Shown: one piece after another, positions 48,254-58,061 of the stretch
How the letters are laid out: the number at the start of each line of letters is the position of its first letter
Numbering within the stretch: the first letter of the stretch is position 1
From: Trinickia symbiotica
GTDB lineage: Bacteria; Pseudomonadota; Gammaproteobacteria; Burkholderiales; Burkholderiaceae
Reading direction: 5' to 3'
Assembly: GCF_002934455.1 (NCBI RefSeq)
Contig: NZ_PTIR01000015.1
Location: 1 to 64,000 of the forward strand
DNA: 64,000 bases
Program-made: the position numbers and the translations under genes
Notes under the pieces: generated by a model
Told to the model about the DNA's origin: nothing
Seen by the model: only the letters and a program-made list of their open reading frames with translations
Database searches by the model: none

Positions 48254-50944
48254 ATGTCCGACACCGCCACTTCCACTGTGATTCGCCGGGCCGACTACAC
48301 GCCGCCCGCCTTCCTGATCGATTCGGTCGCACTGGAGTTCGACCTCGTGCCCGAGCGTACGTTCGTCAAGAGCACGATGCGCGTGCGCCGCAACCCCGAC
48401 GCGGCGCCTGCTGCGCGACTCGACCTGATGGGCGAAGCGCTCGAGCTGGTCTCGGTTGCGATCGACGGGGCCCCGCACCCGGCCCACCGCGCGCACGAGC
48501 ATGGACTCACCGTGGACAATGTTCCCGACGCCTTCGAGCTCAGCATCGAAAGTGTCTGCAAGCCGGCCGAGAATACGACGCTCTCGGGCCTTTACGTATC
48601 GAGCGGCAACTTCTTTACGCAATGCGAGGCGGAAGGTTTCAGGCGCATTACCTACTTCCTCGATCGCCCCGACGTCATGTCGACCTATACGGTGACGATC
48701 AGGGCCGACAAGGCGGCTTACCCCGTGCTGCTGTCGAACGGCAACCTCGTCGAGGCGAGCGACCTGCCCGACGGCCGGCATGCCGCGAAATGGGACGATC
48801 CGTTCAAGAAGCCGAGCTATCTTTTCGCGCTCGTCGCCGGCAAGCTCGTCGCGCTCGAGGAGCGAATCCGCACGAGCTCGGGCAAGGAAAAGCTGCTGCA
48901 GGTCTGGGTCGAGCCGCACGATCTCGACAAGACGCGACACGCCATGGATTCGCTGATTGACGCCATCCACTGGGACGAGGAGCGCTTTGGCCTCGAGCTC
49001 GACCTCGACCGTTTCATGATCGTCGCGGTCAGCGATTTCAACATGGGCGCGATGGAAAACAAGGGCCTCAACATCTTCAACACGAAGTATGTGCTGGCCA
49101 ATCCGGAGACCGCGACCGATACCGATTTCGCCAACATCGAGGCCGTGGTCGGCCACGAGTACTTCCACAACTGGACGGGCAACCGCGTCACTTGCCGAGA
49201 CTGGTTCCAGTTGAGCCTGAAGGAAGGCCTGACGGTGTTTCGCGATCAGGAGTTCTCAGCCGACATGCAAGGCGGCGCGACCGACGGCGCCGCGCGAGCG
49301 GTGAAGCGCATCGAGGACGTGCGCGTGCTGCGGCAGATGCAATTCGCCGAGGATGCGGGCCCGATGGCGCATCCGGTGCGGCCGGAAAGCTACGTCGAAA
49401 TCAACAACTTCTACACGATGACCGTCTATGAAAAAGGCGCGGAAGTCGTGCGGATGTATCAGACGCTGTTCGGCCGCGAGGGTTTTCGGCGCGGCATGGA
49501 CCTCTACTTCAAGCGCCACGACGGGCAAGCGGTAACCTGTGACGATTTTCGCCACGCGCTGGCCGATGCAAATGGCCGCGACCTCACGCAGTTCGAGCGT
49601 TGGTACAGCCAGGCGGGCACGCCGCGCATTGCCGTGCGCACCGCCTATGACTCGGCCGCGCGCCGCTATGCGGTCACGCTCTCCCAACGCTACGGCGACG
49701 CCGCGCCAGCCGCGCGGGAAACGCAGAAAGGCCCGCTTCTGATTCCGTTCGCGATCGGCCTGATCGGCCGCGACGGTGCCGATCTGCCACTGCGCCTCGA
49801 GGGCGAGCCGGCGGCCGGCGGCACGACGCGCGTGCTCGAGTTGACCGAGGCAGAACAGACCTTCACGTTCGTCGACGTCGAGCAACCTCCGCTACCCTCG
49901 CTGCTGCGCAACTTCTCGGCGCCCGTCATCGTCGAATACGACTACACCAACGACGAACTCGCTTTTCTGCTCGCGAACGATAGCGATGCGTTCAACCGAT
50001 GGGAAGCCGGCCAGCGCCTCGCGACGCGCGAACTGCTGGCGCTCGCCGAACGAGCCGCCGCCAATGAGCCGCTGTCGCTCGACGATTCGGTCGTCGCCGC
50101 GTTCGCCCGCGTGCTGACGGACGAATCGCTTTCCCCGGCATTCCGCGAGCTCGCACTCGTGCTTCCCTCCGAACCCTATCTGGCCGAACAGATGGCCGAA
50201 GCGGATCCGGCGGCCGTGCACATGGCGAGACAGTTCGTCCGCCAGCGCCTTGCCACCGCACTGCGCGAGGAATGGCTGGCCGTTTATGCGCGCCACGAAA
50301 CACCGGGTCCCTTCGAGCCGACGCCGCAAGCGGCCGGACACCGGGGGTTGAAGAACCTCGCGCTCGCCTACCTCGCCGAGCTCGACGATCCTTCTGATGC
50401 GATTCGCCTGGCCGTCGCGCAATACGATTCAGCCAACAATATGACCGATCGTGCCGCGGCGCTTTCGGCGCTGCTCGCGGCGTCCGCTACGCGTTCGGCA
50501 GCGCAGGCGGACGGAGCGCTCGACGACTTCTATCGGCGCTTCGAGCGCGAACCGCTCGTCATCGACAAGTGGTTCGCGATGCAAGCCACGCAGCGCGGCA
50601 GCCAGGAGCGGCCGATCATCGATACGGTGCGCAGGTTGATGGGACATCCCGCCTTTACGTTGCGCAATCCGAACCGCGCGCGCTCGCTGATATTCAGCTT
50701 CTGCTCGGGCAACCCCGCGCAGTTCCATGCCGCGGACGGCTCCGGCTATGCGTTCTGGGCCGACCAGGTGATCGCGCTCGACGCATTGAACCCGCAAGTG
50801 GCCGCGCGCCTCGCGCGAGCGCTCGAGCTCTGGCGGCGCTATACGCCGGCGTTGCGCGAGCGTATGCGCGCAGCGCTCGAGCGCGTAGCGGCGCAAGCGT
50901 CTTCGCGTGATGTCCGCGAAATCGTCGAAAAGGCACTGGCGTAA
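48254..50944 (+). CDS. pepN: aminopeptidase N (M1 family)
   Basis: An 896-residue zinc aminopeptidase that removes N-terminal residues from peptides. GAMEN lies at 265-269; the HEXXH zinc motif is H301-E302-x-x-H305 (VVGHEYFHNW) with the third ligand E324 (SLKEGLTVFR). Length and motif positions match E. coli PepN. ATG 48254 is preferred; an in-frame ATG 12 codons upstream (48218) is possible, but TACAAT at 48215 looks like a -10 box overlapping it. Confidence 0.96.
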   Translation: MSDTATSTVIRRADYTPPAFLIDSVALEFDLVPERTFVKSTMRVRRNPDAAPAARLDLMGEALELVSVAIDGAPHPAHRAHEHGLTVDNVPDAFELSIESVCKPAENTTLSGLYVSSGNFFTQCEAEGFRRITYFLDRPDVMSTYTVTIRADKAAYPVLLSNGNLVEASDLPDGRHAAKWDDPFKKPSYLFALVAGKLVALEERIRTSSGKEKLLQVWVEPHDLDKTRHAMDSLIDAIHWDEERFGLELDLDRFMIVAVSDFNMGAMENKGLNIFNTKYVLANPETATDTDFANIEAVVGHEYFHNWTGNRVTCRDWFQLSLKEGLTVFRDQEFSADMQGGATDGAARAVKRIEDVRVLRQMQFAEDAGPMAHPVRPESYVEINNFYTMTVYEKGAEVVRMYQTLFGREGFRRGMDLYFKRHDGQAVTCDDFRHALADANGRDLTQFERWYSQAGTPRIAVRTAYDSAARRYAVTLSQRYGDAAPAARETQKGPLLIPFAIGLIGRDGADLPLRLEGEPAAGGTTRVLELTEAEQTFTFVDVEQPPLPSLLRNFSAPVIVEYDYTNDELAFLLANDSDAFNRWEAGQRLATRELLALAERAAANEPLSLDDSVVAAFARVLTDESLSPAFRELALVLPSEPYLAEQMAEADPAAVHMARQFVRQRLATALREEWLAVYARHETPGPFEPTPQAAGHRGLKNLALAYLAELDDPSDAIRLAVAQYDSANNMTDRAAALSALLAASATRSAAQADGALDDFYRRFEREPLVIDKWFAMQATQRGSQERPIIDTVRRLMGHPAFTLRNPNRARSLIFSFCSGNPAQFHAADGSGYAFWADQVIALDALNPQVAARLARALELWRRYTPALRERMRAALERVAAQASSRDVREIVEKALA

Positions 50945-51081
50945 TGCAACCTGCCTGGACGACGTAACGGCCGCTAGCGCCGCCCACGCCCTCGAGCGTG
51001 GGCGACCGCGCAAAAACCCGCGGCCACGTCCGTCCCGGCGAGTAAAATTCCGGCATCTCACTTGGCTTTCCGGAGTCCGCA

Positions 51082-52116
51082 ATGTCCTTGCAACGACGCA
51101 CCACCCTCACGAAGTATCTGATTGAGCAGCAACGCGAGAACAACAATCTGCCCGCGGATCTGCGCCTTTTGATCGAAGTTGTCGCGCGTGCGTGCAAGCT
51201 GATCAGCTACCACGTCAGCAAAGGCGCGCTGGGCGAAGCGCTCGGCACCGCGGGCACGGAGAACGTCCAAGGCGAAGTGCAGAAAAAGCTCGATGTCCTG
51301 TCGAACGAGATCCTGCTCGATGCAAACGAATGGGGCGGCAACCTCGCTGCGATGGCCTCGGAGGAAATGGAAACGCTGTTTCCGATTCCTTCCAAATACC
51401 CGCGCGGCGAATACCTGCTCGTCTTCGACCCGCTCGACGGCTCGTCGAACATCGATGTCAACGTCTCGATCGGCACGATCTTCTCGGTTTTGCGTTGTCC
51501 GAACGGCTCAGAAGCAACGGAGGATTCGTTCTTGCAGCCCGGCACGCGTCAGGTGGCGGCCGGCTACGCCGTCTACGGGCCGCAAACCGTTCTCGTGCTG
51601 ACCACGGGCAACGGTGTGAATGGCTTCACGCTCGATCGCGAACTCGGCTCATGGGTGCTGACGCATCCCAACATGCGCATCCCTGAAGACACGCGCGAGT
51701 ATGCGATCAACGCATCTAACGCCAGGCACTGGTATCCGCCCGTGCAGCAATACGTGAACGAACTCATGGCCGGCAAGACGGGGCCGCGGCAAGCGGACTT
51801 CAACATGCGTTGGGTTGCGTCGATGGTGGCGGACGTTCATCGTATTCTGAGCCGCGGCGGCATCTTCATGTATCCGGCCGATCGGCGCACGCCTGACAAA
51901 CCGGGCAAGCTGCGGCTGATGTACGAAGCGAACCCGATGTCGTTCATCGTCGAGCAGGCAGGCGGCGCGGCAACGAACGGCAGGCAACGGATTCTCGAAA
52001 TCGAGCCGAAGAGCCTCCACGAGCGCGTGGCGGTCTTCCTTGGCTCGAAGAACGAAGTGGAACGCGTGACCCGGTATCACGAGGAAGGAACGACGGCCGC
52101 CGGACGAAGCGCATAA
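51082..52116 (+). CDS. fbp: fructose-1,6-bisphosphatase class I
   Basis: A 344-residue gluconeogenic enzyme. Signature [20 protein letters not shown] (metal and phosphate binding) and [19 protein letters not shown] with the C-terminal [14 protein letters not shown] are present. GGAG precedes the start. It follows pepN by 137 bp and gluconeogenesis would be needed on the aromatic and tricarboxylic substrates encoded elsewhere in the window. Confidence 0.97.
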   Translation: MSLQRRTTLTKYLIEQQRENNNLPADLRLLIEVVARACKLISYHVSKGALGEALGTAGTENVQGEVQKKLDVLSNEILLDANEWGGNLAAMASEEMETLFPIPSKYPRGEYLLVFDPLDGSSNIDVNVSIGTIFSVLRCPNGSEATEDSFLQPGTRQVAAGYAVYGPQTVLVLTTGNGVNGFTLDRELGSWVLTHPNMRIPEDTREYAINASNARHWYPPVQQYVNELMAGKTGPRQADFNMRWVASMVADVHRILSRGGIFMYPADRRTPDKPGKLRLMYEANPMSFIVEQAGGAATNGRQRILEIEPKSLHERVAVFLGSKNEVERVTRYHEEGTTAAGRSA

Positions 52117-52133
52117 AAAATTGACGCAGGGGC

Positions 52134-52163
52134 TTGCAACGAACGCAGACCTGTCTCTATAAT
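52134..52163 (+). promoter_or_regulatory. promoter of tRNA-Thr
   Basis: -35 TTGCAA (52134-52139) and -10 TATAAT (52158-52163), 18 bp apart, about 15 nt before the tRNA. Confidence 0.7.
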
Positions 52164-52178
52164 CTCGGTTCTCCGGTT

Positions 52179-52254
52179 GCCGGAATAGCTCAGACGGTAG
52201 AGCAGCGCATTCGTAATGCGAAGGTCGGGGGTTCGATTCCTCTTTCCGGCACCA
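52179..52254 (+). tRNA. tRNA-Thr(CGT)
   Basis: A 76-nt cloverleaf with CCA encoded; acceptor GCCGGAA/TTCCGGC, anticodon loop TTCGTAA giving CGT. Followed by a perfect terminator. Confidence 0.96.
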
Positions 52255-52266
52255 ACAGAATCATGC

Positions 52267-52296
52267 AAAAGGCCCAATCTTCGGATTGGGCCTTTT
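52267..52296 (+). terminator. terminator after tRNA-Thr
   Basis: A perfect 13-bp stem (52267-52279 with 52284-52296) closed by a TTCG tetraloop, ending in TTTT. Confidence 0.9.
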
Positions 52297-52352
52297 GCTT
52301 TCAGCTGCGATCGACACTGCTCGCATGAAGCAACGGTGGGCGAATAGGAGCA

Positions 52353-52390
52353 ATGAAAACGGCCGCATATCCCTATGCGGCCGTTTTCAT
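52353..52390. terminator. bidirectional terminator between tRNA-Thr and pcaG
   Basis: A perfect 17-bp stem (52353-52369 with 52374-52390), loop TCCC, with A4/T4 inside the arms. It should stop transcripts from both sides, notably pcaHG. Confidence 0.8.
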
Positions 52391-52403
52391 TTGTCAACGT
52401 GCC

Positions 52404-53083
52404 TCAAATGTCGAAGAACACAGTCTCCCGTCCGCCGTTGGGCGTGTCTTGCAGCCGGATATCGAACGTGTAGACCGTTCTTCCGTCGCGCTCGCTACGC
52501 TCGGCGATCAACGTTTTGCGCCGAACTTCCCATTCGATGCCCGTCAGTACCGGGTCGCGCTGATTGGCCTCCGCTTCGTCGCTGAAGTAAAGGCGCGTGT
52601 GCAATCCGATGTTGATCCCGCGCGCGAACAGCACCATGCAAATGTGCGGCGCCTGCGTCATGCCGTTGCGACCTGCCACCTGCCCGGGCTTGATCGTCTC
52701 GAACCGATAGAGGCCTGTCTCGAAATCCGCACCGGTGCGCCCCCATCCGCGAAACGACGGATCGAGCTGTTTCGCCTGCCGGTCCGCCGGATGCGCGTAT
52801 TTGCCGTCGGCATTGGCTTGCCAAACTTCGACGAGCACATCGCGCACGAGCGAGCCGGAACCGTCGTAGACGTGCCCTTGGATGTCGATGCGCTCGCCGC
52901 GTGTCTCGTCCGCCACGAGCACATTCCCGAAATTGTTCTCGAAGATATCGAAGCCCGCCTGCTTCGGCGCAAGGCCGATATGGACATAAGGGCCTCCCGT
53001 TTGCGATGCCGTCTCGTCGAAATGGACGAGGCCCGACGACGCCGGCGACGGATGCGACGAAAAGAAGAACGGTTTGGAGGACA

Positions 53084-53084
<1 letters not shown>
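52404..53084 (-). CDS. pcaG: protocatechuate 3,4-dioxygenase alpha subunit
   Basis: A 226-residue intradiol dioxygenase subunit. Family phrases: [41 protein letters not shown] (in parts) and APHICMVLFARG. The alpha chain lacks the full iron ligand set, as usual, and forms the active site with PcaH. The start overlaps the pcaH stop by one base (TGATG) with AGGGAG upstream. Confidence 0.95.
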
Positions 53085-53854
<770 letters not shown>

Positions 53855-53910
53855 CTAAACGGATGGCCGCGGCCAAACGGCGCCACGGCGAGCCCTCAAT
53901 GTAAGGTGAA

Positions 53911-53955
53911 TAAAGCTTTAGGTAAATTGACATGTTCTGCCACTTTCCATAACCT
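53911..53955. promoter_or_regulatory. pcaH-pcaQ divergent control region
   Basis: Contains the palindrome TAAAGCTTTA (53911-53920) and, on the plus strand, TTGACA (53927-53932) with TAACCT 17 bp later (53950-53955). On the minus strand TTTACC and TTACAT, 16 bp apart, could serve pcaHG. ATAACC near 53949 resembles half of the PcaQ site described in Sinorhizobium. PcaQ binding is an inference. Confidence 0.45.
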
Positions 53956-53961
53956 CAGGTG

Positions 53962-54918
53962 ATGGAAAACCGAATCCGCTTTCGCCATATCACTTGCTTT
54001 CTCGCCATCGCGCAGGAACACAGCCTCGGCCGCGCAGCCGAGCGGCTTCACCTCAGCCAGCCGGCAGTCTCCAAAACGCTTTCCGAGCTCGAAGCCCTGG
54101 CGGGCGCGCAGTTAGTCGAGCGCGGCCGTCACGGCGCTCGGCTCACGCAGGCAGGCGAGCATTTTCTCCGCTATGCGGCGGATGTCGGGCGCGCGCTCGA
54201 TTCGGCCGGCGCCGCGCTCGCCGGCGCAGTTGAGCCATCGGCCGCGATCCTCGACATCGGCGCATTGCCCACTGTCGCAAGCGGTTTGCTGCCCGATGCG
54301 TTGACACGCTTGCGCGAAGTGCGGCCGCATGCCGGCATACGCCTGCGCACGGCGACGAACGCGGTCCTGCTCGCGGCGCTCAAGGCGGGTGAACTCGATT
54401 TCGTCGTCGGCCGCATGGCCGAGCCCTCCGCCATGCAAGGTCTTTCTTTCGAACTACTGTATGGCGAGCGGCTCATCATGGCCGTTCGCCCTCGCCATCC
54501 GCTGCTGGGCAAAGCCGGCATTTCCCTGGCGGCCGTGCTCGCCTATCCGCTCGTCGTCGCTCCGGCCGGCACGGTGCCGCGGCTGCATACGGACGCGTGG
54601 CTCGATGCCCATGCGCTGCGTGTGCCGCCGAGCTCGATGGAAACCCTATCGGTTTCCGTGGCCCGACTCTTCGTGCGGCGTTCCAATGCGGTCTGGATCA
54701 CGCCGCAAGGAGCCGCGCGCGACGATTTCGACGACGGCCTGCTGGCCCGTCTCGACCTGCCTACGGCCAGCGCGGAGGAACCCGTCGGGATCCTGCGCCG
54801 CAGCGCGGGCGCCCCGAGCGAATTGGCGCAACTGCTGCTCGATCTGCTGAGGGACTGCGCGCGCGATGCGCGGCCCGAACGTCAGTCCGGCCGCAAACGA
54901 GCAACCCGCGCTTCTTGA
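53962..54918 (+). CDS. pcaQ: LysR-family regulator of pca genes
   Basis: A 318-residue LysR regulator. HTH at about 1-60 (HITCFLAIAQEHSLGRAAER, LHLSQPAVSKTLSELE), then the effector domain. Divergent from pcaHG; PcaQ activates pca genes in response to 3-carboxymuconate. The start could be GTG 53959 or ATG 53962. The candidate -10 box ends only 7 bp before this start, so the transcript may be nearly leaderless. Confidence 0.87.
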   Translation: MENRIRFRHITCFLAIAQEHSLGRAAERLHLSQPAVSKTLSELEALAGAQLVERGRHGARLTQAGEHFLRYAADVGRALDSAGAALAGAVEPSAAILDIGALPTVASGLLPDALTRLREVRPHAGIRLRTATNAVLLAALKAGELDFVVGRMAEPSAMQGLSFELLYGERLIMAVRPRHPLLGKAGISLAAVLAYPLVVAPAGTVPRLHTDAWLDAHALRVPPSSMETLSVSVARLFVRRSNAVWITPQGAARDDFDDGLLARLDLPTASAEEPVGILRRSAGAPSELAQLLLDLLRDCARDARPERQSGRKRATRAS

Positions 54919-54954
54919 CCGGCGAGGGAAGCCGGACATACCATCGGCCGTGTT

Positions 54955-54990
54955 TGTTCGTTATGCGACGTATTGTTCGGTTATCGAACA
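54955..54990 (+). promoter_or_regulatory. twin IclR-type operator upstream of pcaB
   Basis: A perfect inverted repeat TGTTCG-GTTAT-CGAACA (54974-54990), preceded by an imperfect copy GTTCG-TTATG-CGAC (54956-54969). GTTCG-N5-CGAAC is close to the sites bound by the IclR-type Pca regulators (PcaR/PcaU). No IclR gene is in the window. Confidence 0.6.
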
Positions 54991-55032
54991 GGCAATAGCT
55001 CACATCACGCGAGTCATCGAGGACCGCCCGCT

Positions 55033-56418
55033 ATGGTTCAAAACTTCGAAGGACGACTAACCGATCGGCTGACCTCCACCGACGCGATGATCGCCGTTTT
55101 CTCGCCAAGTGCGACGGTGCAGCGCATGCTCGACATCGAAGCCGCGCTCGCGCGTGCCCTGGCTGCGTGCGGCGTCATCCCGGCCACCGCTGTCGATTCG
55201 ATCGAGGCGGCTTGTCACGCGGATCGGATCGACGCCGACGCGCTGACCGAGGCCGCTGCTCGAGCCGGCAACCTGGCGATTCCGCTCGTCAAGCAGCTGA
55301 CGGCGCTCGTCGCATCGAGCTCGCCGGAAGCCGCGAAGTATGTCCACTGGGGTGCAACGAGCCAGGACATCATCGATACGGGGATGATCCTGCAGTTGCG
55401 AGACGCGCTTGCGGCCATCGAGGCCCAGCTCGGTACGCTGTCGGCGGCGCTCGCGCGGCAGGCCGAGCGCCATCGTTCGACGCCGATGGTCGGACGAACC
55501 TGGCTGCAGCAGGCATTGCCGATCACGCTAGGCTTGAAATTCGCCCAATCGCTCGACGCGATCGAGCGCCACCGCACGCGGCTCGCGCAACTGCGCGCGC
55601 GGGCGCTGGTCGTCCAGTTCGGCGGCGCCGCCGGCACGCTCGCAAGCCTCGGCGAGCGCGCCGACGCGGTCGCGCAGGCTCTCGCGCGTGACCTTCAATT
55701 GCCGTTGCCCGCCATCCCCTGGCATACGCATCGCGATCGCATCGCCGAAATCGCGACCGTGCTCGGGCTCGTCACCGGCACGCTCGGCAAGATCGCGCGC
55801 GATGTTTCGCTGCAGATGCAAACGGAAATAGGCGAAGTCGCCGAGCCGTCCGGGGCCGGCAAGGGCGGCTCGTCGACGATGCCGCACAAGCGCAACCCGG
55901 TCGGTTGCGCTGCCGTGTTGAGCGCGGCTGCGCGTACCCCCGGCCTCGTCGCCACGATGCTCGCGGGCATGGTCCAGGAGCACGAGCGCGCGCTCGGCGG
56001 ATGGCAGGCCGAATGGGAGACGCTGCCCGATATCGTCCGACTCTGCGCCGGCGCCGTGGCGCAGGCGACCGAGATCGTCGACGGTCTAGAGATCGACACC
56101 GGACGCCTTGCCACCAACCTCGACGCGACTCGCGGCCTCATCCTGGCGGAAGCGATCATGCTTGCGCTCGGGGAAACGATGGGCCGCCTCGAAGCGCACC
56201 ATCTCGTCGAACACGCCTCGAAAGAGGCAGTGGCGAGCGGACGAAGTTTGCGTGAAGTGCTGGCGACGAACGTGGAGGTGACGAAGCAGCTATCGACGGA
56301 GCGACTCGACGCGCTCTTCGATCCCGCCAACTACAGCGGACGCGCCGAGGCCTTCGTCGATGCGGTGCTCGACGCGTTCCGCACTCGCAAACCCAACTGG
56401 AGTTCAGACCAACCATGA
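55033..56418 (+). CDS. pcaB: 3-carboxy-cis,cis-muconate cycloisomerase
   Basis: A 461-residue enzyme of the fumarase/aspartase superfamily that makes 4-carboxymuconolactone. Signature GGSSTMPHKRNPVG at about 279-292, with upstream VHWGATSQDIIDTG (about 104-117). ATG 55033 (MVQNFEGRL) is chosen; a frame from 54973 would cross the operator. It overlaps pcaC by ATGA. Confidence 0.95.
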   Translation: MVQNFEGRLTDRLTSTDAMIAVFSPSATVQRMLDIEAALARALAACGVIPATAVDSIEAACHADRIDADALTEAAARAGNLAIPLVKQLTALVASSSPEAAKYVHWGATSQDIIDTGMILQLRDALAAIEAQLGTLSAALARQAERHRSTPMVGRTWLQQALPITLGLKFAQSLDAIERHRTRLAQLRARALVVQFGGAAGTLASLGERADAVAQALARDLQLPLPAIPWHTHRDRIAEIATVLGLVTGTLGKIARDVSLQMQTEIGEVAEPSGAGKGGSSTMPHKRNPVGCAAVLSAAARTPGLVATMLAGMVQEHERALGGWQAEWETLPDIVRLCAGAVAQATEIVDGLEIDTGRLATNLDATRGLILAEAIMLALGETMGRLEAHHLVEHASKEAVASGRSLREVLATNVEVTKQLSTERLDALFDPANYSGRAEAFVDAVLDAFRTRKPNWSSDQP

Positions 56419-56804
56419 ACGACGAAGACCGTTATGACGCCGGTATGACCGTGCGTCGGGCCGTGCTAGGCGATGCGCATGTCGATCGATCGATCGCGAA
56501 CCGAACAGAGCTCACCGCCGATTTTCAGAACTTGATCACACGCTACGCGTGGGGGGAAATCTGGACTCGCCCTGGCCTGCCCCGCCACACGCGCAGCCTG
56601 CTCACGATCGCGATGATGGTGGCGCTGAATCGCGGCGAGGAACTCGCGCTGCATCTGCGCGCTGCAAAAAACAATGGCGTCACGCGGGAGGAGATCACGG
56701 AAGTCCTGCTGCAAACCGCGATCTACTGCGGCGTGCCGGCAGCGAACTCGGCCTTCCACCTCGCCGAGCGCATTTTCCGTGACGAAGACGAATCGAGCGC
56801 GTGA
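56415..56804 (+). CDS. pcaC: 4-carboxymuconolactone decarboxylase
   Basis: A 129-residue member of the carboxymuconolactone decarboxylase family, giving beta-ketoadipate enol-lactone. Family phrases: YAWGEIWTRPGLPRHTRSLL, TIAMMVALNRGEELALHLRA and TEVLLQTAIYCGVPAANSAF. Coupled to pcaB. In many relatives pcaD lies between pcaB and pcaC; here they abut. Confidence 0.95.
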   Translation: MNDEDRYDAGMTVRRAVLGDAHVDRSIANRTELTADFQNLITRYAWGEIWTRPGLPRHTRSLLTIAMMVALNRGEELALHLRAAKNNGVTREEITEVLLQTAIYCGVPAANSAFHLAERIFRDEDESSA

Positions 56805-57058
56805 GCGCGCCGGCAAAGCGTGACCGGTTCGGCAACGTTCGTTTCCGGACAGATCGTCTCTATCTTGCATGATAAGTCGCACGGCGCGATTGGACGCCGT
56901 CGACGTGCTCTCGGGAAACTCCTGACGGCGCGCGCTTCACAAAAAGGGTATGTGTGCCGTTAATGCAACAAAGCGGCAACAAAGCGTTAAAAATCGCTTC
57001 GCTGCTGGCATGGACCCGTGAGCGCGTCGGATAATCGCCTTACGCGAGGAGAGACATC

Positions 57059-57208
57059 ATGGAAGCAAAACCCGCCTACATTCCGCCCCCTGACAAGGTC
57101 GCGAGCCCGGATCCTGAGCCGGTAGGCGTCGAATTTCTGGGCGCTGCGCTGCCCGAACACGTTCGTGCGTTTTTCGACGAGCAACGCAAATCGTGCGATT
57201 CCAAATGA
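57059..57208 (+). CDS. 49-residue conserved-looking small protein
   Basis: A short gene with GAGGAG 9 nt before the ATG. The product (MEAKPAYIPPPDKV..., ending FFDEQRKSCDSK) has a Pro-rich start, a hydrophobic middle (VEFLGAALPEHVRAFF) and one Cys. No family recognised. Codon use agrees with neighbouring genes, which supports real coding. Confidence 0.55.
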   Translation: MEAKPAYIPPPDKVASPDPEPVGVEFLGAALPEHVRAFFDEQRKSCDSK

Positions 57209-57464
57209 CCGTGCGTCATGCCGGTAACAGGCCGCACGACGCGGCTGGTCATGCGCGCTCGCCGCAAACGCGAGTCGCGCGGGGCGCGCACGTGCAAACC
57301 TATTGATGTGGATCTGCAGGGTCGGTCGCATGCCGAGCCCGTTCCGTCTGCCCGTTCGTTCCGCTCTATCCAGTCAGCCCGCAAGCGCCGCTGTCCATGC
57401 GCCGCGTCGTTACACGGCGGATGGCTTGCCGAGGCTTGCTGATTCCGCTCCGATCCCAACGCCG

Positions 57465-58061
57465 ATGAAACGTTCTCTCCGCGCCTTTATCGCTTGCCTG
57501 ACCGTCCTCAGCGCCGCCATGCTGGCGTCTCCCTGCAACGCGGTTGCCGATGGTGACGACACACCGCTCGTGAACCTCGTCGCCTTGGCGTCGCAACGCC
57601 TGGCCCTTGCCGTGCCCGTCGCCCAGTGGAAGTGGGCCAACCATCGACCCATTACGGACCCGCCGCGCGAAACGGCACTGCTCGCCGACGTCGAGCAGCG
57701 GGCGCGCGCCGGCGGCGTGGATCCCGCCTTCGCACACGCGTTCTTCCAGGACCAGATCCAGGCAAGTAAAGAGGCACAAACCGCACTGTTCGAGAAGTGG
57801 CGGACTTCAAGGCCCCCCGAGGGCCCCGCGCCCGACCTGGCCGCATCGACGCGTCCGCAGCTGGACCGGCTCACTCGAGCGATGATCGCGGCGCTCGCGC
57901 GCGTGCAGCCGTTGCGCGACGCGCCTGATTGCCCGACGCGGCTTGCGCGCAGCGTCCAGAACTGGAAATCGATGACGCGCTACGACGCGAGCGAAGCCGC
58001 GCCTCTGTCGACCGCACTCGCGCACGTCTGTTCGGCCGGCGGAATGGGTGGCGTCGGTTGA
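57465..58061 (+). CDS. secreted chorismate mutase (AroQ-gamma type)
   Basis: A 198-residue protein with a signal peptide (hydrophobic core AFIACLTVLSAAMLA, cleavage near residue 28). The AroQ helical domain follows: ALASQRLALAVPVAQWKWAN, the DPPRETALLADVEQRA region and FFQDQIQASKEAQTALFEKW. It converts chorismate to prephenate in the periplasm; the role there is unknown. ATG 57465 is chosen for the signal peptide. Its last 82 bp overlap the end of the opposing exonuclease gene. Confidence 0.85.
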   Translation: MKRSLRAFIACLTVLSAAMLASPCNAVADGDDTPLVNLVALASQRLALAVPVAQWKWANHRPITDPPRETALLADVEQRARAGGVDPAFAHAFFQDQIQASKEAQTALFEKWRTSRPPEGPAPDLAASTRPQLDRLTRAMIAALARVQPLRDAPDCPTRLARSVQNWKSMTRYDASEAAPLSTALAHVCSAGGMGGVG

